The notes under the pieces were generated by a model. It had not been told where the DNA came from. It made no database searches and was given only the letters and a program-made list of their open reading frames with translations. The position numbers were made by a program, and so were the translations under genes. Below are positions 18,715 to 27,440 of a stretch of 64,000 nt of DNA, piece by piece (within the stretch, counting starts at the first letter, position 1; each line of letters opens with the position of its first letter). Origin of the DNA: Nostoc sp. XA010. Its GTDB lineage: Bacteria > Cyanobacteriota > Cyanobacteriia > Cyanobacteriales > Nostocaceae. Location: contig NZ_JAIVFX010000002.1 of assembly GCF_020829625.1 (NCBI RefSeq), forward strand, positions 124,001 to 188,000. The letters run 5' to 3'.

Positions 18715-20013
18715 TTATCTTTGATCCCACTCCTGCGCCGCATCCTCTACAGCTTTATCTACAGTCTTCTGCCCTAACATTGCTGCTTGCAAGTTTTCGT
18801 AAACCGCCTTTTGCAGTTTCTTGGAATCCTTCAAAGTAGGGGTTAATATTTCTGCCTGTTGCAGTTGTTGGGCAGTAATAACTCGTGCTTTTTCTACTGT
18901 TGAAGCATTAGCTGGAACATCTTTAAAGTAACTATCAGACAATGCTTTGATTGTAGAAGGTAGGACATTTGCAGCTTTAGCAAAAGCTAACTGATTTTCG
19001 TCATTGGTGACAAATAAAGCAAACTTAACAGAAGCGTCTGGTTGTTTGCTATCACGGGGAATAACCATATTCATAACCGCGACATTTTTCTTACCTGTGT
19101 CACCAGTGAGTTGAGGTGCTATTCCCGAAGCTTGAGCAATTTTCGGGGCATTATTAGCGATCGTTTTCAGAAACTCTGGCCCAGAAGCTAGAAACGCAGT
19201 CTCTCCAGATTGGTATAAATCGATCGCGTGGCGATGTCCTTGCGTCAAAGCTTCTTTAGGAAGTAAGCCTTTTTTATACAAGTCTACCCAATACTGAAAC
19301 GCTGCCTTACCTGGTGCTGAATTAAACGCGGCTTTCCCCTCAGCATCTATTAAAGTAACTCCCATTTGCACGAAAGATTCCAGCACTTCACCAGAATCTT
19401 GCGGTACGAAAGTCACAAAAAAGGCATATTTGCCAGTTTTATCTTTAATTTGTTGGGCTGCTTGTGCCAATTCTGCGTAGGTTGCAGGCGGTTTATTGAT
19501 ACCTGCCTGTTTTAATAAATCGGTGTTATAAATGGTTAGCCGTGTGGTGAGATACCAGGGAATCCCAAAACTCTTGCCATTAAGCGTACAAGATTCCCAG
19601 ATATTCGGTAGATAGGAGGAACGTACATCGTTTGGGACTTTCGCATCTAAATCTAACCAGGCATTTCGTCCCGCAAGTTGGGAAGCAAAACCCGGATTTA
19701 GGTTAACTACATCAGGTGGCGTTTTTGCTGAGACAGCTGTTAAAATTTTGTTCTCCATCGCCGCCCAAGGTACATCGACCCAGTTAATCTTTATACCTGG
19801 ATTTTGCGATTCAAAATTTGTAATTAGGTTTTTGAAGTAGTCGGTAAATTGAGGTTGGAGTTGCATCGTCCAAAACTCAATAGTTGCCGCTCCAGAAGCA
19901 GCCTGTTTTGTACCTGTACCAACATTACTTGTGCTGCAACTTACAATCCAACTGGTTAATAAGCCAAGTAGTGTAAAAGCAACAAGTTGTTTAAATTTTC
20001 GCAATTGAATCAT
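18715..20013 (-). CDS. family 1 extracellular solute-binding lipoprotein (sugar ABC type)
   Basis: A 432-residue lipoprotein. The hydrophobic leader AFTLLGLLTSWIVSC ends in a lipobox Cys (IVSC). The mature protein opens with EFWTMQLQPQFTDYF and NPGIKINWVDVPW, the pattern of carbohydrate ABC-transporter binding proteins of the MalE/UgpB class. Its likely role is binding a sugar or polyol at the outer face of the plasma membrane. No permease or ATPase gene is adjacent, so the partners must be encoded elsewhere. Confidence 0.87.
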   Translation of the reverse strand: MIQLRKFKQLVAFTLLGLLTSWIVSCSTSNVGTGTKQAASGAATIEFWTMQLQPQFTDYFKNLITNFESQNPGIKINWVDVPWAAMENKILTAVSAKTPPDVVNLNPGFASQLAGRNAWLDLDAKVPNDVRSSYLPNIWESCTLNGKSFGIPWYLTTRLTIYNTDLLKQAGINKPPATYAELAQAAQQIKDKTGKYAFFVTFVPQDSGEVLESFVQMGVTLIDAEGKAAFNSAPGKAAFQYWVDLYKKGLLPKEALTQGHRHAIDLYQSGETAFLASGPEFLKTIANNAPKIAQASGIAPQLTGDTGKKNVAVMNMVIPRDSKQPDASVKFALFVTNDENQLAFAKAANVLPSTIKALSDSYFKDVPANASTVEKARVITAQQLQQAEILTPTLKDSKKLQKAVYENLQAAMLGQKTVDKAVEDAAQEWDQR

Positions 20014-20168
20014 TTTCCCAGTATTTTTACGCTTGCTCAGTGTGAAAAGCTTAGATCAGAATTGTCGAGATTATAGGCTAAATAAATTACCCGTAGAGAC
20101 GTAAATATATTACGCCTCTACCCACAACAAATTTAAATTTTCAATTTAGCAGTCCATCGGGCACAAAT

Positions 20169-21275
20169 GTGGTAAAAAGCTTCAAAAGTCTGTTTGGCAA
20201 GTCAAAAAAAGGGGTTGGCATTGAACTTGCTCCCGAACGGGTGAATGTAGTTCAGCTACGCAAGCAGGGTCAAGGCTTGAAGCTAGAAACCTTTACATCG
20301 GTAGCAGTTCCAGAAGGCGTAGTTATCGATGGTCAAATCACCGACCCCGCAGCAATGGCGCAATTAATCCAGCAGGCGCTAGCTGAGAGCAAAATCAAAA
20401 CTTCTCGCGTTGCCACTGGTGTACCAGGGCGAGATTCCATCGTTCGGATTATACCAGTGCCAGCAGAGTTAGATGATAAAGAACTGCGAGAAATGGTGCT
20501 GAACCATGAAGCAGGTTTATATTTACCCTATCCTCGTGAAGAGGCTGATGTAGATTATCAGAAACTTGGGTACTTTCAAGATGAGGATGGCATTGAAAAA
20601 GTACACGTACTCCTAGTTGCCACCCGTAAGGAGATAACGGATACATATATCAGTACATTCGAGCAGGCAGGATTACAAATCGATGTTTTAGAAATTAACA
20701 GTTTTGCTTTGATTCGGACTATTCGTGAACAATTGCGACAATTTGGGCCGCAAGAAGCAGCAGTACTAGTTGATATAGAGTTCGACAGTACAGAAATCGC
20801 CATCATCGTTAACGGAGTGCCGCAATTTTCGCGCACAGTCCCAATTGGGACTTATCAAATGCAAACTGCTTTAGCAAGGGCAATGAGCTTACCCACATCA
20901 CGAGATATGGAACTGTTACACGGAATGGTAATTCCCCAAACATCTGTAGACGGCGTAAAAACTGGGGTTACTGAAATCAATCCTGGTATGGCAGCCATAT
21001 TGAGAGTATTGGGAGAACTAACGGATGAACTGCGCCGTTCCATCGATTTTTACCTCAATCAAAGTGAAAATTTGGAGGTAGCGCAGATTATATTAGCTGG
21101 CCCAGGAGGTGGACTCCAACAGCTAGATGAATTCTTTACCCAACGATTGAGCTTGCCAACTACCCAAATAGATCCAATCGGGGCTTTGTCCTTGGAAGTT
21201 GACACTGATAAATATCCACAGGTGGAACGCTCTGGCTTGGCGATCGTACTTGGTCTAGGAATGCGGGAGGTGTAA
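20169..21275 (+). CDS. pilM: type IV pilus assembly protein PilM
   Basis: A 368-residue actin-like ATPase of the inner-membrane alignment complex. The N-terminal segment GVGIELAPERVNVVQLRKQ and later AAVLVDIEFDSTEIAIIVNG and ILAGPGGGLQQLDEFF are the phosphate 1, phosphate 2 and adenosine motifs of the FtsA/PilM fold. The start is GTG at 20169 (VKSFKSLFGK, a typical amphipathic opening). It is followed after 4 bases by pilN, then pilO and pilQ. Confidence 0.93.
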   Translation: MVKSFKSLFGKSKKGVGIELAPERVNVVQLRKQGQGLKLETFTSVAVPEGVVIDGQITDPAAMAQLIQQALAESKIKTSRVATGVPGRDSIVRIIPVPAELDDKELREMVLNHEAGLYLPYPREEADVDYQKLGYFQDEDGIEKVHVLLVATRKEITDTYISTFEQAGLQIDVLEINSFALIRTIREQLRQFGPQEAAVLVDIEFDSTEIAIIVNGVPQFSRTVPIGTYQMQTALARAMSLPTSRDMELLHGMVIPQTSVDGVKTGVTEINPGMAAILRVLGELTDELRRSIDFYLNQSENLEVAQIILAGPGGGLQQLDEFFTQRLSLPTTQIDPIGALSLEVDTDKYPQVERSGLAIVLGLGMREV

Positions 21276-21279
21276 CAAA

Positions 21280-22056
21280 ATGTACAGCCTAGATGTTAAC
21301 TTTCTTAAAGATCGCCCAGCATATCAGAAAAAGCCTAAGAGATCGGGAGGAATATCCCTAAAGTTTCCTACGGGGGATTTAACACCACTTTATGCGGGAG
21401 TTGCAGTAGGTGTAGTCCTTCCAGCTTTATTGGGAATTGCTTGCTGGTTGTTGCAGGGGAAGATTGTTGAATTAGATGGTCAAATTGCACAACTAGACCA
21501 AGAAAACAAGAGGTTAGATACAGAAATAGGAAATATTAATAAAATCAAAGACGAGACGAAGGCAGTTAAAGGGGAAACCCAAGCTTTAGTCACTGTATTT
21601 GATCAAATTCGACCTTGGTCAGCAATGCTGCAAGATTTGCGCGATCGCATTCCAGCAGCAGTGCAAATTAAGACCATCAAGCAAACCCCACCCATTCCGG
21701 CAGTGGAAGGGAAGCCAGCAAACAATCCCGCCGGAGGGTTAGAAATTACCGGATTGGCTCGTTCTTTTAACGATGTCAATGATTTTTTATTGAGTCTACA
21801 AGAGTCTCAATTCTTGAAGTCCACAGAAAGCAGAATTCTGACGGCAACGTTAGTAGATGCTCCCTTACCACCAGGTGTGGGTCAACCTGCTAATGGTGTA
21901 ACAATTAAGCCCCCACAGGTAGTTGAATACACTATTCAATCGAGTATGAACGATGTTCCAGCTTCGGAATTAATCCGGGAGTTAGAAAAAAAAGGCACAG
22001 TGGGGTTAGTGACTCGAATTCGTAGTATCCAACAAACAGGAGTCATTTCAAAATGA
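21280..22056 (+). CDS. pilN: type IV pilus assembly protein PilN
   Basis: A 258-residue bitopic membrane protein. The N-terminal cytoplasmic segment MYSLDVNFLKDRP is the PilM-binding region of PilN (NLLPWR-like), then one membrane helix (GVVLPALLGIACWLLQG), a coiled coil (KIVELDGQIAQLDQENKRL) and a ferredoxin-like periplasmic domain. It overlaps pilO by 4 bases (ATGA), which implies translational coupling. Confidence 0.9.
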   Translation: MYSLDVNFLKDRPAYQKKPKRSGGISLKFPTGDLTPLYAGVAVGVVLPALLGIACWLLQGKIVELDGQIAQLDQENKRLDTEIGNINKIKDETKAVKGETQALVTVFDQIRPWSAMLQDLRDRIPAAVQIKTIKQTPPIPAVEGKPANNPAGGLEITGLARSFNDVNDFLLSLQESQFLKSTESRILTATLVDAPLPPGVGQPANGVTIKPPQVVEYTIQSSMNDVPASELIRELEKKGTVGLVTRIRSIQQTGVISK

Positions 22057-22832
22057 CGCTGAGTGATGATTTAAATTTTGGCGAACAAGGTGGGGAATTC
22101 GATCAGGCAACGCCAGCATTCCCCGTGCTATTTGGTATTGCCTTCACACCAAAAATTATTGGCATATTGGTGGGGGTAATTGGTTTAGCAGGAGCAGGTT
22201 ATATATTTTTAAACCTGCTGATGCCAGCTTTTGAAAGCTATCAGCAACAGCAAGCCAAAAGCTCTGAACTGCAAGGGCAAATTGAGCAAAAAAAAGCCAG
22301 TATCAAAGAAATAGGCAAAGTTAAAGACGAGCTAGCACAGGCAAAACAGCAAAAAGTTCAGGTTTTAGGTTTATTCGCTAACGAAAAAAGCTTAGATACA
22401 TTGCTGTTGGATCTGAACCGCTTAGTTGAGTCTGGCAATGTTTCAACTTCTATGAATGTAGTAAGAGCGAAACTGAAGAAATTTGTGCCAGTTTCCCAAA
22501 AACCAGAACCAGTTACCGATGGAACTCTAGGACTACAGGTTGACGGTAAGCTGCAACGCAGCAATATCAATGCCGAAATTACAGGAACTTATGAGCAAAC
22601 ACAATCGATAATGCGTAACATTGAGCGTTTACAGCCTTTGTTAATAGTTAAAGATTATCAAGCAACTTTGGCTCCAGTAGAGTCAAGATCCCCATTGGAT
22701 AAAACGCCGATGCAGGTTGGGCCAGCAGCTATTAATACATCATTCCAGTTACAGGTATTGATGCCACTTACTCCAGAAGAAATAGCCGCCGCCGCAGCGG
22801 CCGCAGCAGCTAAAACTGCTCCGAAAAAGTAG
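22053..22832 (+). CDS. pilO: type IV pilus assembly protein PilO
   Basis: A 259-residue partner of PilN with one membrane helix (IIGILVGVIGLAGAGYIFLN), a coiled coil (SSELQGQIEQKKASIKEI) and a periplasmic domain. An Ala-rich tail (about nine Ala) and Lys end the protein. Its start overlaps pilN. No pilP gene follows; a 229-base gap of repeats separates it from pilQ, so pilQ may have its own promoter. Confidence 0.88.
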   Translation: MTLSDDLNFGEQGGEFDQATPAFPVLFGIAFTPKIIGILVGVIGLAGAGYIFLNLLMPAFESYQQQQAKSSELQGQIEQKKASIKEIGKVKDELAQAKQQKVQVLGLFANEKSLDTLLLDLNRLVESGNVSTSMNVVRAKLKKFVPVSQKPEPVTDGTLGLQVDGKLQRSNINAEITGTYEQTQSIMRNIERLQPLLIVKDYQATLAPVESRSPLDKTPMQVGPAAINTSFQLQVLMPLTPEEIAAAAAAAAAKTAPKK

Positions 22833-23061
22833 TCAACTTAGAGCCAGGGCGAATAGAATTCGCACGCCAGTTGCTCATGGGGGAAACCCCCAAGACCGCA
22901 CTGGCTTGGCTGCACAGGCAAAGTCCGCCTCCGCGGACTAAGGAAAAATTGAGGGTTTGAAACCCACGGAGGTGGGTTTTGTTTGTGTAGATGCGGTTTC
23001 TAACCGCCGATTTTACTCAGAATTGTTTGTAAACAAGGTTTTATAAAGTGAGGAATGAACT
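22833..23061. repeat. repeat-rich gap between pilO and pilQ
   Basis: Holds several palindromic units: gtccgcctccgcggac at about 22925-22940, gaaacccacggaggtgggttt near 22960, and catgggggaaacccccaag near 22878. The stem-loops may slow or end transcription inside the pil cluster. Confidence 0.6.
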
Positions 23062-25431
23062 GTGAAACAGCTTCACGGTAATAGTTTTATATTAGGTACT
23101 GCCGCTTTTGTATTTTTGGCAGCTCAACCAGTATGGGCACAAATTAGTCAAATTACTAATGTCCAATTAAATCCAGTTAATGGTGGAATTAGCGTTGCTT
23201 TGAAAACTTCTTCAGGGTCGCGCCCCCAAGTTTTCACTACAAAAAGAGGCAAGGCTTTAGTCGCAGATATTATCAATACTCAATTACGATTACCACAAGG
23301 TAATAGCTTTCGTCAAGATAACCCAGCACCAGGAATTGCATCTGTTGAGGTTAATCAGCTTGATGCCAATAGCATTCGGGTGACGGTAATGGGCAGCAAC
23401 AATACGCCTAATAGTCAACCTGTGGTGCGATCGCAAAATGGAATTACACTCAGCTTTAGTCCATCCGCAGGCACTATAGCATCAGCACCAACGCCAACAG
23501 CGCAAACTTTCACAGCACCGCCTGTTGCGACTCCAGCCCAACCTGGTCAAAAGCCAGGGGTTCTCGTTCCCAACCCGGAAATTACCATTGACGGACAACC
23601 TGCACAAGCGGCTGGGTCAGGTCAACCTGTAAGTCAGGCTCCAGCTTTCTTACCTAGAGCCGTCGCCCCACCGGTGGGAGATATTGCCATTTCTAATACT
23701 GATGCTTCTCCTAGCAGTATTGACTTAGGAACTCAGGAACGTGTACCCCGCTTAGTACTGCGAGATGCGCCTGTGCGTGAGGTTTTGTCACTGCTTGCCC
23801 GTGCTGCTAATTTGAACTTGGCTTATATCGGAGGTGAGCAAGGTGCTGGTGCTGCTGCTAATGCACCAGCAACTTCTCAAACAATCTCCCTAGATATAGA
23901 AAACGAGCCAGTGCAAGATGTGTTTAACTACGTCTTGCGCCTGAGTGGTTTGGAAGCTAACCGCAGTAATCGCACGGTTTTTGTTGGGCCTAAACTACCT
24001 AATTCCACCCGTGACATGGTTATGCGTAGCCTGCGACTGAATCAGGTGTCAGTGGGAGTTGCCCTGAACTTTTTGGTAGGCTTGGGAGCAGAAAGTGCCG
24101 TCAGCCGCGAACGACAAGTTACCAGTGTTAATGCTGTGCCTGTTGGGGCTGGAGCTACGCCTATCACCCAAACTCAGACCACCACGGAAAGCAGAGTTGA
24201 AACTCAACGCGTTAATTTTACAGACTCTAGTCCATTACTTAGAGGTTTACAAGCATTAGGAGATGAGCGCACCAATTCCCTGACCTTGATTGGCCCTCCT
24301 CGGCTAGTTGAGATGGCAATGGGTCAACTAACTCAGCTTGATATTCGTCGTCGTCAGGTGGTAGTTAACGTAAAGATTATTGATGTTAACCTCTTGAACA
24401 CCCAGGACTACAACACTAGCTTTTCCTTCGGGGTTGGTAACAACTACTTTACAAATGATGGCGGTGCAGCATCTTTGAATTTTGGCGGTTCCAGACCAGC
24501 TACAAGAGCTGAAGCATCAACCAGTGTGACTAGTACACCTACAACTGTTAATCCACTTCAAAGCTCAAATATTTTTCTAAACCCAAATGCAGGAACAGCT
24601 AGCGCTGGCGTAAACTCTAATCCACTACAACCAGGTATTACAGCATTTACACCAGGAACAAGTACAACTTCAATTGTGCCAACTGCAATTGATCCTGTTA
24701 CTGGTACACCGACTCAGTTTCAGCAGCAAACTATTACAACCCCTTCAACAACTACATTCGGCTTGCCCACCATATTTCAGTTCCCTAGACGTCTTCTGGC
24801 TAGCTTGCAGGCTCAAGTACAAAATGGCAACGCCAAGATTTTGACTGACCCAACCTTAATTGTCCAAGAAGGTCAAACCGCTAATGTCAACCTGACTCAG
24901 GAAGTGGTAGGCAATATTACAAGGGAAATAGTTCGCGATGCGAATCTTGCTACAGAAACGATTTCAGCAGAAAAAGAGCGAGTAGGTTTAACCCTAGCTG
25001 TTAAAGTTGAACGAATTGACGACAATGGTTTTGTCTCTCTATCGGTAGCCCCCGTTGTCAAAGCACCCCAAGCTCCAGCTACTATCAACGTTGGAGGAGG
25101 CGGTAGCCAACAAATATTCTTGGTATCGGAGCGCTCTCTTAATTCTGGCTTGATTCGCTTGAGAGATGGTCAGACGCTGATTCTCTCAGGAATCATTCAA
25201 GATTCAGACAGGACGACTGTCTCCAAAATTCCTATTTTGGGCGATATTCCACTAATTGGTTCGCTATTTAGAAGTACAAACAGACAGAACCAGCGTAATG
25301 AGGTAATTGTATTACTCACACCTCAAATTATGGATGATACAGAGAACTCCTCCTACGGCTATAATTACACCCCTAGCCCAGAGGTGCGGCAAATCCTTGA
25401 ACGTCGGGGGTTGAAAGTTCCGGCAAGGTAA
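23062..25431 (+). CDS. pilQ: type IV pilus secretin PilQ
   Basis: A 789-residue outer-membrane secretin. A signal peptide (FILGTAAFVFLAAQPVWAQ) precedes an AMIN domain (ITNVQLNPVNGGISVALKTS), a Pro/Gln-rich linker, an N0 domain (LVLRDAPVREVLSLLARAAN), an N1 domain and the C-terminal secretin barrel with RLRDGQTLILSGIIQD and KIPILGDIPLIGSLFRS. Low-complexity Thr/Asn-rich loops lie within the barrel, as is usual for cyanobacterial PilQ. The start is GTG at 23062. It completes the pilMNOQ cluster needed for pili used in motility and hormogonia. Confidence 0.93.
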   Translation: MKQLHGNSFILGTAAFVFLAAQPVWAQISQITNVQLNPVNGGISVALKTSSGSRPQVFTTKRGKALVADIINTQLRLPQGNSFRQDNPAPGIASVEVNQLDANSIRVTVMGSNNTPNSQPVVRSQNGITLSFSPSAGTIASAPTPTAQTFTAPPVATPAQPGQKPGVLVPNPEITIDGQPAQAAGSGQPVSQAPAFLPRAVAPPVGDIAISNTDASPSSIDLGTQERVPRLVLRDAPVREVLSLLARAANLNLAYIGGEQGAGAAANAPATSQTISLDIENEPVQDVFNYVLRLSGLEANRSNRTVFVGPKLPNSTRDMVMRSLRLNQVSVGVALNFLVGLGAESAVSRERQVTSVNAVPVGAGATPITQTQTTTESRVETQRVNFTDSSPLLRGLQALGDERTNSLTLIGPPRLVEMAMGQLTQLDIRRRQVVVNVKIIDVNLLNTQDYNTSFSFGVGNNYFTNDGGAASLNFGGSRPATRAEASTSVTSTPTTVNPLQSSNIFLNPNAGTASAGVNSNPLQPGITAFTPGTSTTSIVPTAIDPVTGTPTQFQQQTITTPSTTTFGLPTIFQFPRRLLASLQAQVQNGNAKILTDPTLIVQEGQTANVNLTQEVVGNITREIVRDANLATETISAEKERVGLTLAVKVERIDDNGFVSLSVAPVVKAPQAPATINVGGGGSQQIFLVSERSLNSGLIRLRDGQTLILSGIIQDSDRTTVSKIPILGDIPLIGSLFRSTNRQNQRNEVIVLLTPQIMDDTENSSYGYNYTPSPEVRQILERRGLKVPAR

Positions 25432-25471
25432 TAAAGATAATGAGCAGGTAAGTTACCTCTGGCAAAAACTC

Positions 25472-25504
25472 AGATCCCCGACTTCTTTAAGAAGTCGGGG
25501 ATCT
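25472..25504. terminator. perfect hairpin downstream of pilQ
   Basis: The arms agatccccgacttctt and aagaagtcggggatct are complementary over 16 bases with a one-base loop, and T-rich sequence follows. This is a common cyanobacterial interspersed hairpin and should terminate the pil transcript. Confidence 0.75.
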
Positions 25505-25596
25505 TCTTGTTTACGAGTAGGATTCAGTTTAAATGTCATTCTAGAATAAAAATACTCAATCATAATACAAGTAGTAACAGTAGTGGGTAAATACTA

Positions 25597-25839
25597 ATGA
25601 GTCCAGAACAAGAGTTATTAACAAAGTGGCGTTCTCTTCCACCAGACAAACAAGAGAAAGTTTTAGATTTTGTTGAATTTCTTGGTTTGAAAAACTCTGC
25701 AAATAAAACCCCATTGGGAGAACATTTGCAGCAAATTCGTACTAGGATTGTTGCTTCTGGTAAACATTTATTAGATGAAGATCAAATCGAAAAAGAACTC
25801 GCCAGTCGCAGAGGTGGGCTACAGAGTAGAGAAGAATGA
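25597..25839 (+). CDS. DUF2281-like small antitoxin-type protein
   Basis: An 80-residue protein with MSPEQELLTKWRSLPPDKQEKV and a DFVEFL helix, a pattern seen in small DUF2281-type proteins next to PIN or similar toxins. The second half is helical and charged, ending ELASRRGG. Its stop overlaps a following ATG (ATGA at 25836), typical of coupled antitoxin-toxin pairs, but the downstream frame runs only 48 residues into repeat DNA, so no toxin is present. Antitoxin function is a family-level inference. Confidence 0.65.
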   Translation: MSPEQELLTKWRSLPPDKQEKVLDFVEFLGLKNSANKTPLGEHLQQIRTRIVASGKHLLDEDQIEKELASRRGGLQSREE

Positions 25840-25912
25840 AAATAACTTATATTACGCTATGTGCAACTTTACTCTCAAACCTAACCCCCAACCCCTTCCC
25901 TGCTAGCGTTGG

Positions 25913-26042
25913 CTACAGTGTACACACAAGTCAAATTACCCCCCTTAATCCCCCCTTAGAAAGGGGGGAAAAAGAAATCTAGTTCCCTCCCCTTTACAAG
26001 GGGAGGGTTAGGGTGGGGTAAAGACTTGTGTGTACACCGTAG
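25913..26042. mobile_element. MITE-like element, family B, with 11-bp flanking repeats
   Basis: The ends ctacagtgtacacacaagtc (25913-25932) and gacttgtgtgtacaccgtag (26023-26042) are inverted complements with 19 of 20 matches. The direct repeats gctagcgttgg flank the element at 25902-25912 and 26043-26053 and look like a target-site duplication. The interior is two G/C-run palindromes (ccccccttaat.., gggttagggtgggg) and codes for nothing. It sits at the broken 5' edge of a Uma2 gene relic. Confidence 0.75.
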
Positions 26043-26349
26043 GCTAGCGTTGGGTAGAAAAATCTCGTTGGGATGCTTTGACTAAAAAACAAAAAGAAAA
26101 ATTTATTCCCTTATGTCCTGATGTTGTTATCGAAATCCTTTCGCCCAATGACAGCTTGAAAAAAACTCAGAATAAGATGCAAGAATATATCGAAAATGGT
26201 TGTCGTCTAGGTTGGTTGATCAACCGAAAAAACAGGAAGTAGAAATTTATCGTCTAGGACAAGATGTGGAAGTTTTAAAATTTTCTCAAACTATTTCCGG
26301 GGAAAATGTGTTACCTGGATTTGTACTAAATATACAAAAAATTTGGTGA
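26043..26349 (+). pseudogene. Uma2-family endonuclease relic
   Basis: The frame from about 26050 reads RWVEKSRWDALTKKQKEKF and then PDVVIEILSPNDSLKK and EYIENGCRLGWLI, hallmarks of the C-terminal half of Uma2 (DUF820) restriction-fold proteins. It then hits a stop; a shifted frame from about 26220 continues as QEVEIYRLGQDVEVL and LPGFVLNIQKIW to a stop at 26347. The N-terminal half is gone, replaced by the miniature element upstream, and one frameshift divides the rest. Confidence 0.8.
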
Positions 26350-26375
26350 AAGTTGAACAGCAAGTATGGTTGTCT

Positions 26376-26996
26376 TTACTTTGGTAGACCTCCAGCTTGA
26401 AAAATCTGTTCTGCTGTTAAATTCAATTCTGGGAAAGTAGGTGAGACGATGCGGTCAGTGCCTCTAAATTGAGTTACTTGGTATTCCCCATCGATTAATT
26501 GATAAATAGATATAGTAGGCTGTTTAGGGTTGCCAGTGAACTTTTTAGCGCCTAGACCGAGATAATCTACAACCCAGTATTCAGGAATTCCAATACCCTC
26601 ATACTTACCCTGTTTTGTGTAATAGTCATCATCCCAGTTGGTACTAACTACCTCAACTACTAAGGGAATTGATGCTGCAAGGCTTACAGTTGATTCTTTT
26701 TTCCATAGCGGCTCATTCACTAAATTAGGGCGATTCAGTAATAGCACATCTGGGGAATAGGCAGATTCGGAATTAGTTGGTTTAATGAGCGCAGTTTTGG
26801 GGATTGTATAAGGTAAATTTAATCGGTCAAATTCTACTGTTAGTTTTCTTGCTACAAAACCAACAACATCTTCATGATCTCCCACTGGTTGTGCCATTTC
26901 AACAATCACGCCATCATGTAATTCATATCTTCCACCTTCGGGTCGCCACGCTGCAAAATCTTCAAAGGTTACTAGTTTTGGTATGGCTTGAGTCAT
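26376..26996 (-). CDS. Uma2-family (DUF820) restriction-endonuclease-fold protein
   Basis: A 206-residue protein of the large cyanobacterial Uma2 family. It opens with a short helix and FEDFAAWRPEGGRYELHDG, has YSPDVLLLNRP and PLVVEVVSTNWDDDYYTKQ with the acidic residues of the PD-(D/E)xK-like site, and EGIGIPEYWVVDYLGLGA. These genes are very numerous in cyanobacteria, and their role (nuclease-like, mobile or regulatory) is unsettled. It stands convergent to the Uma2 relic and divergent from the second intact copy. Confidence 0.87.
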   Translation of the reverse strand: MTQAIPKLVTFEDFAAWRPEGGRYELHDGVIVEMAQPVGDHEDVVGFVARKLTVEFDRLNLPYTIPKTALIKPTNSESAYSPDVLLLNRPNLVNEPLWKKESTVSLAASIPLVVEVVSTNWDDDYYTKQGKYEGIGIPEYWVVDYLGLGAKKFTGNPKQPTISIYQLIDGEYQVTQFRGTDRIVSPTFPELNLTAEQIFQAGGLPK

Positions 26997-27052
26997 AATT
27001 TATCACCCCTAGTAGTCGTTTCGATCATATCGCTTTCTTACGTTCAGCCTTA

Positions 27053-27215
27053 GAGGATGTTTTAAAAGTGGTCAGATGTAATTTTAGGCACTTCTAGATC
27101 CCCCCTAACCCCCCTTAAAAAGGGGGGAACCGGAATCAAAGTCCCCCTTTTTAAGGGGGATTTAGGGGGATCTAAAACGTTTTGTTACTGACCAAAGAAC
27201 TTTTAAAACATCCTC
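27053..27215. mobile_element. MITE-like element, family A copy 2
   Basis: The left end gaggatgttttaaaagtgg and right end cttttaaaacatcctc form the same inverted termini as the element at 9581. Both sides carry TTA (27050-27052 and 27216-27218), a clean 3-bp duplication. The interior has complementary C-run and G-run blocks (ccccccttaaaaagggggg) able to fold into a long stem. No protein is encoded. Confidence 0.82.
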
Positions 27216-27218
27216 TTA

Positions 27219-27382
27219 GAGGTTATTTGAAAAGTGGTTGGCTGTGATTTTAGGCACTTATTGATCCCCCCTAACCCCCCTTTTGAAGGGGGGCAAAACC
27301 CTTCAAAGTCCCCCTTAAAAAGGGGGACTTAGGGGAATCTAGAACGTTTTGCTACTAAGAAGAGGACTTTTCAAACATCCTC
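27219..27382. mobile_element. MITE-like element, family A copy 3, in tandem
   Basis: The ends gaggttatttgaaaagtgg and cttttcaaacatcctc are diverged versions of the family A termini. It begins right after the TTA that closes copy 2 and is itself followed by TTA (27383-27385), so the two elements share a target triplet. The interior matches copy 2 in order (attttaggcactt, gatcccccctaacccccc, aaagtccccctt, aacgtttt). Confidence 0.8.
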
Positions 27383-27440
27383 TTAACAGTAATATTAAGG
27401 GGTACAGTACTCGAAAAAGTTTGTTGCGGAGAACTAAACT

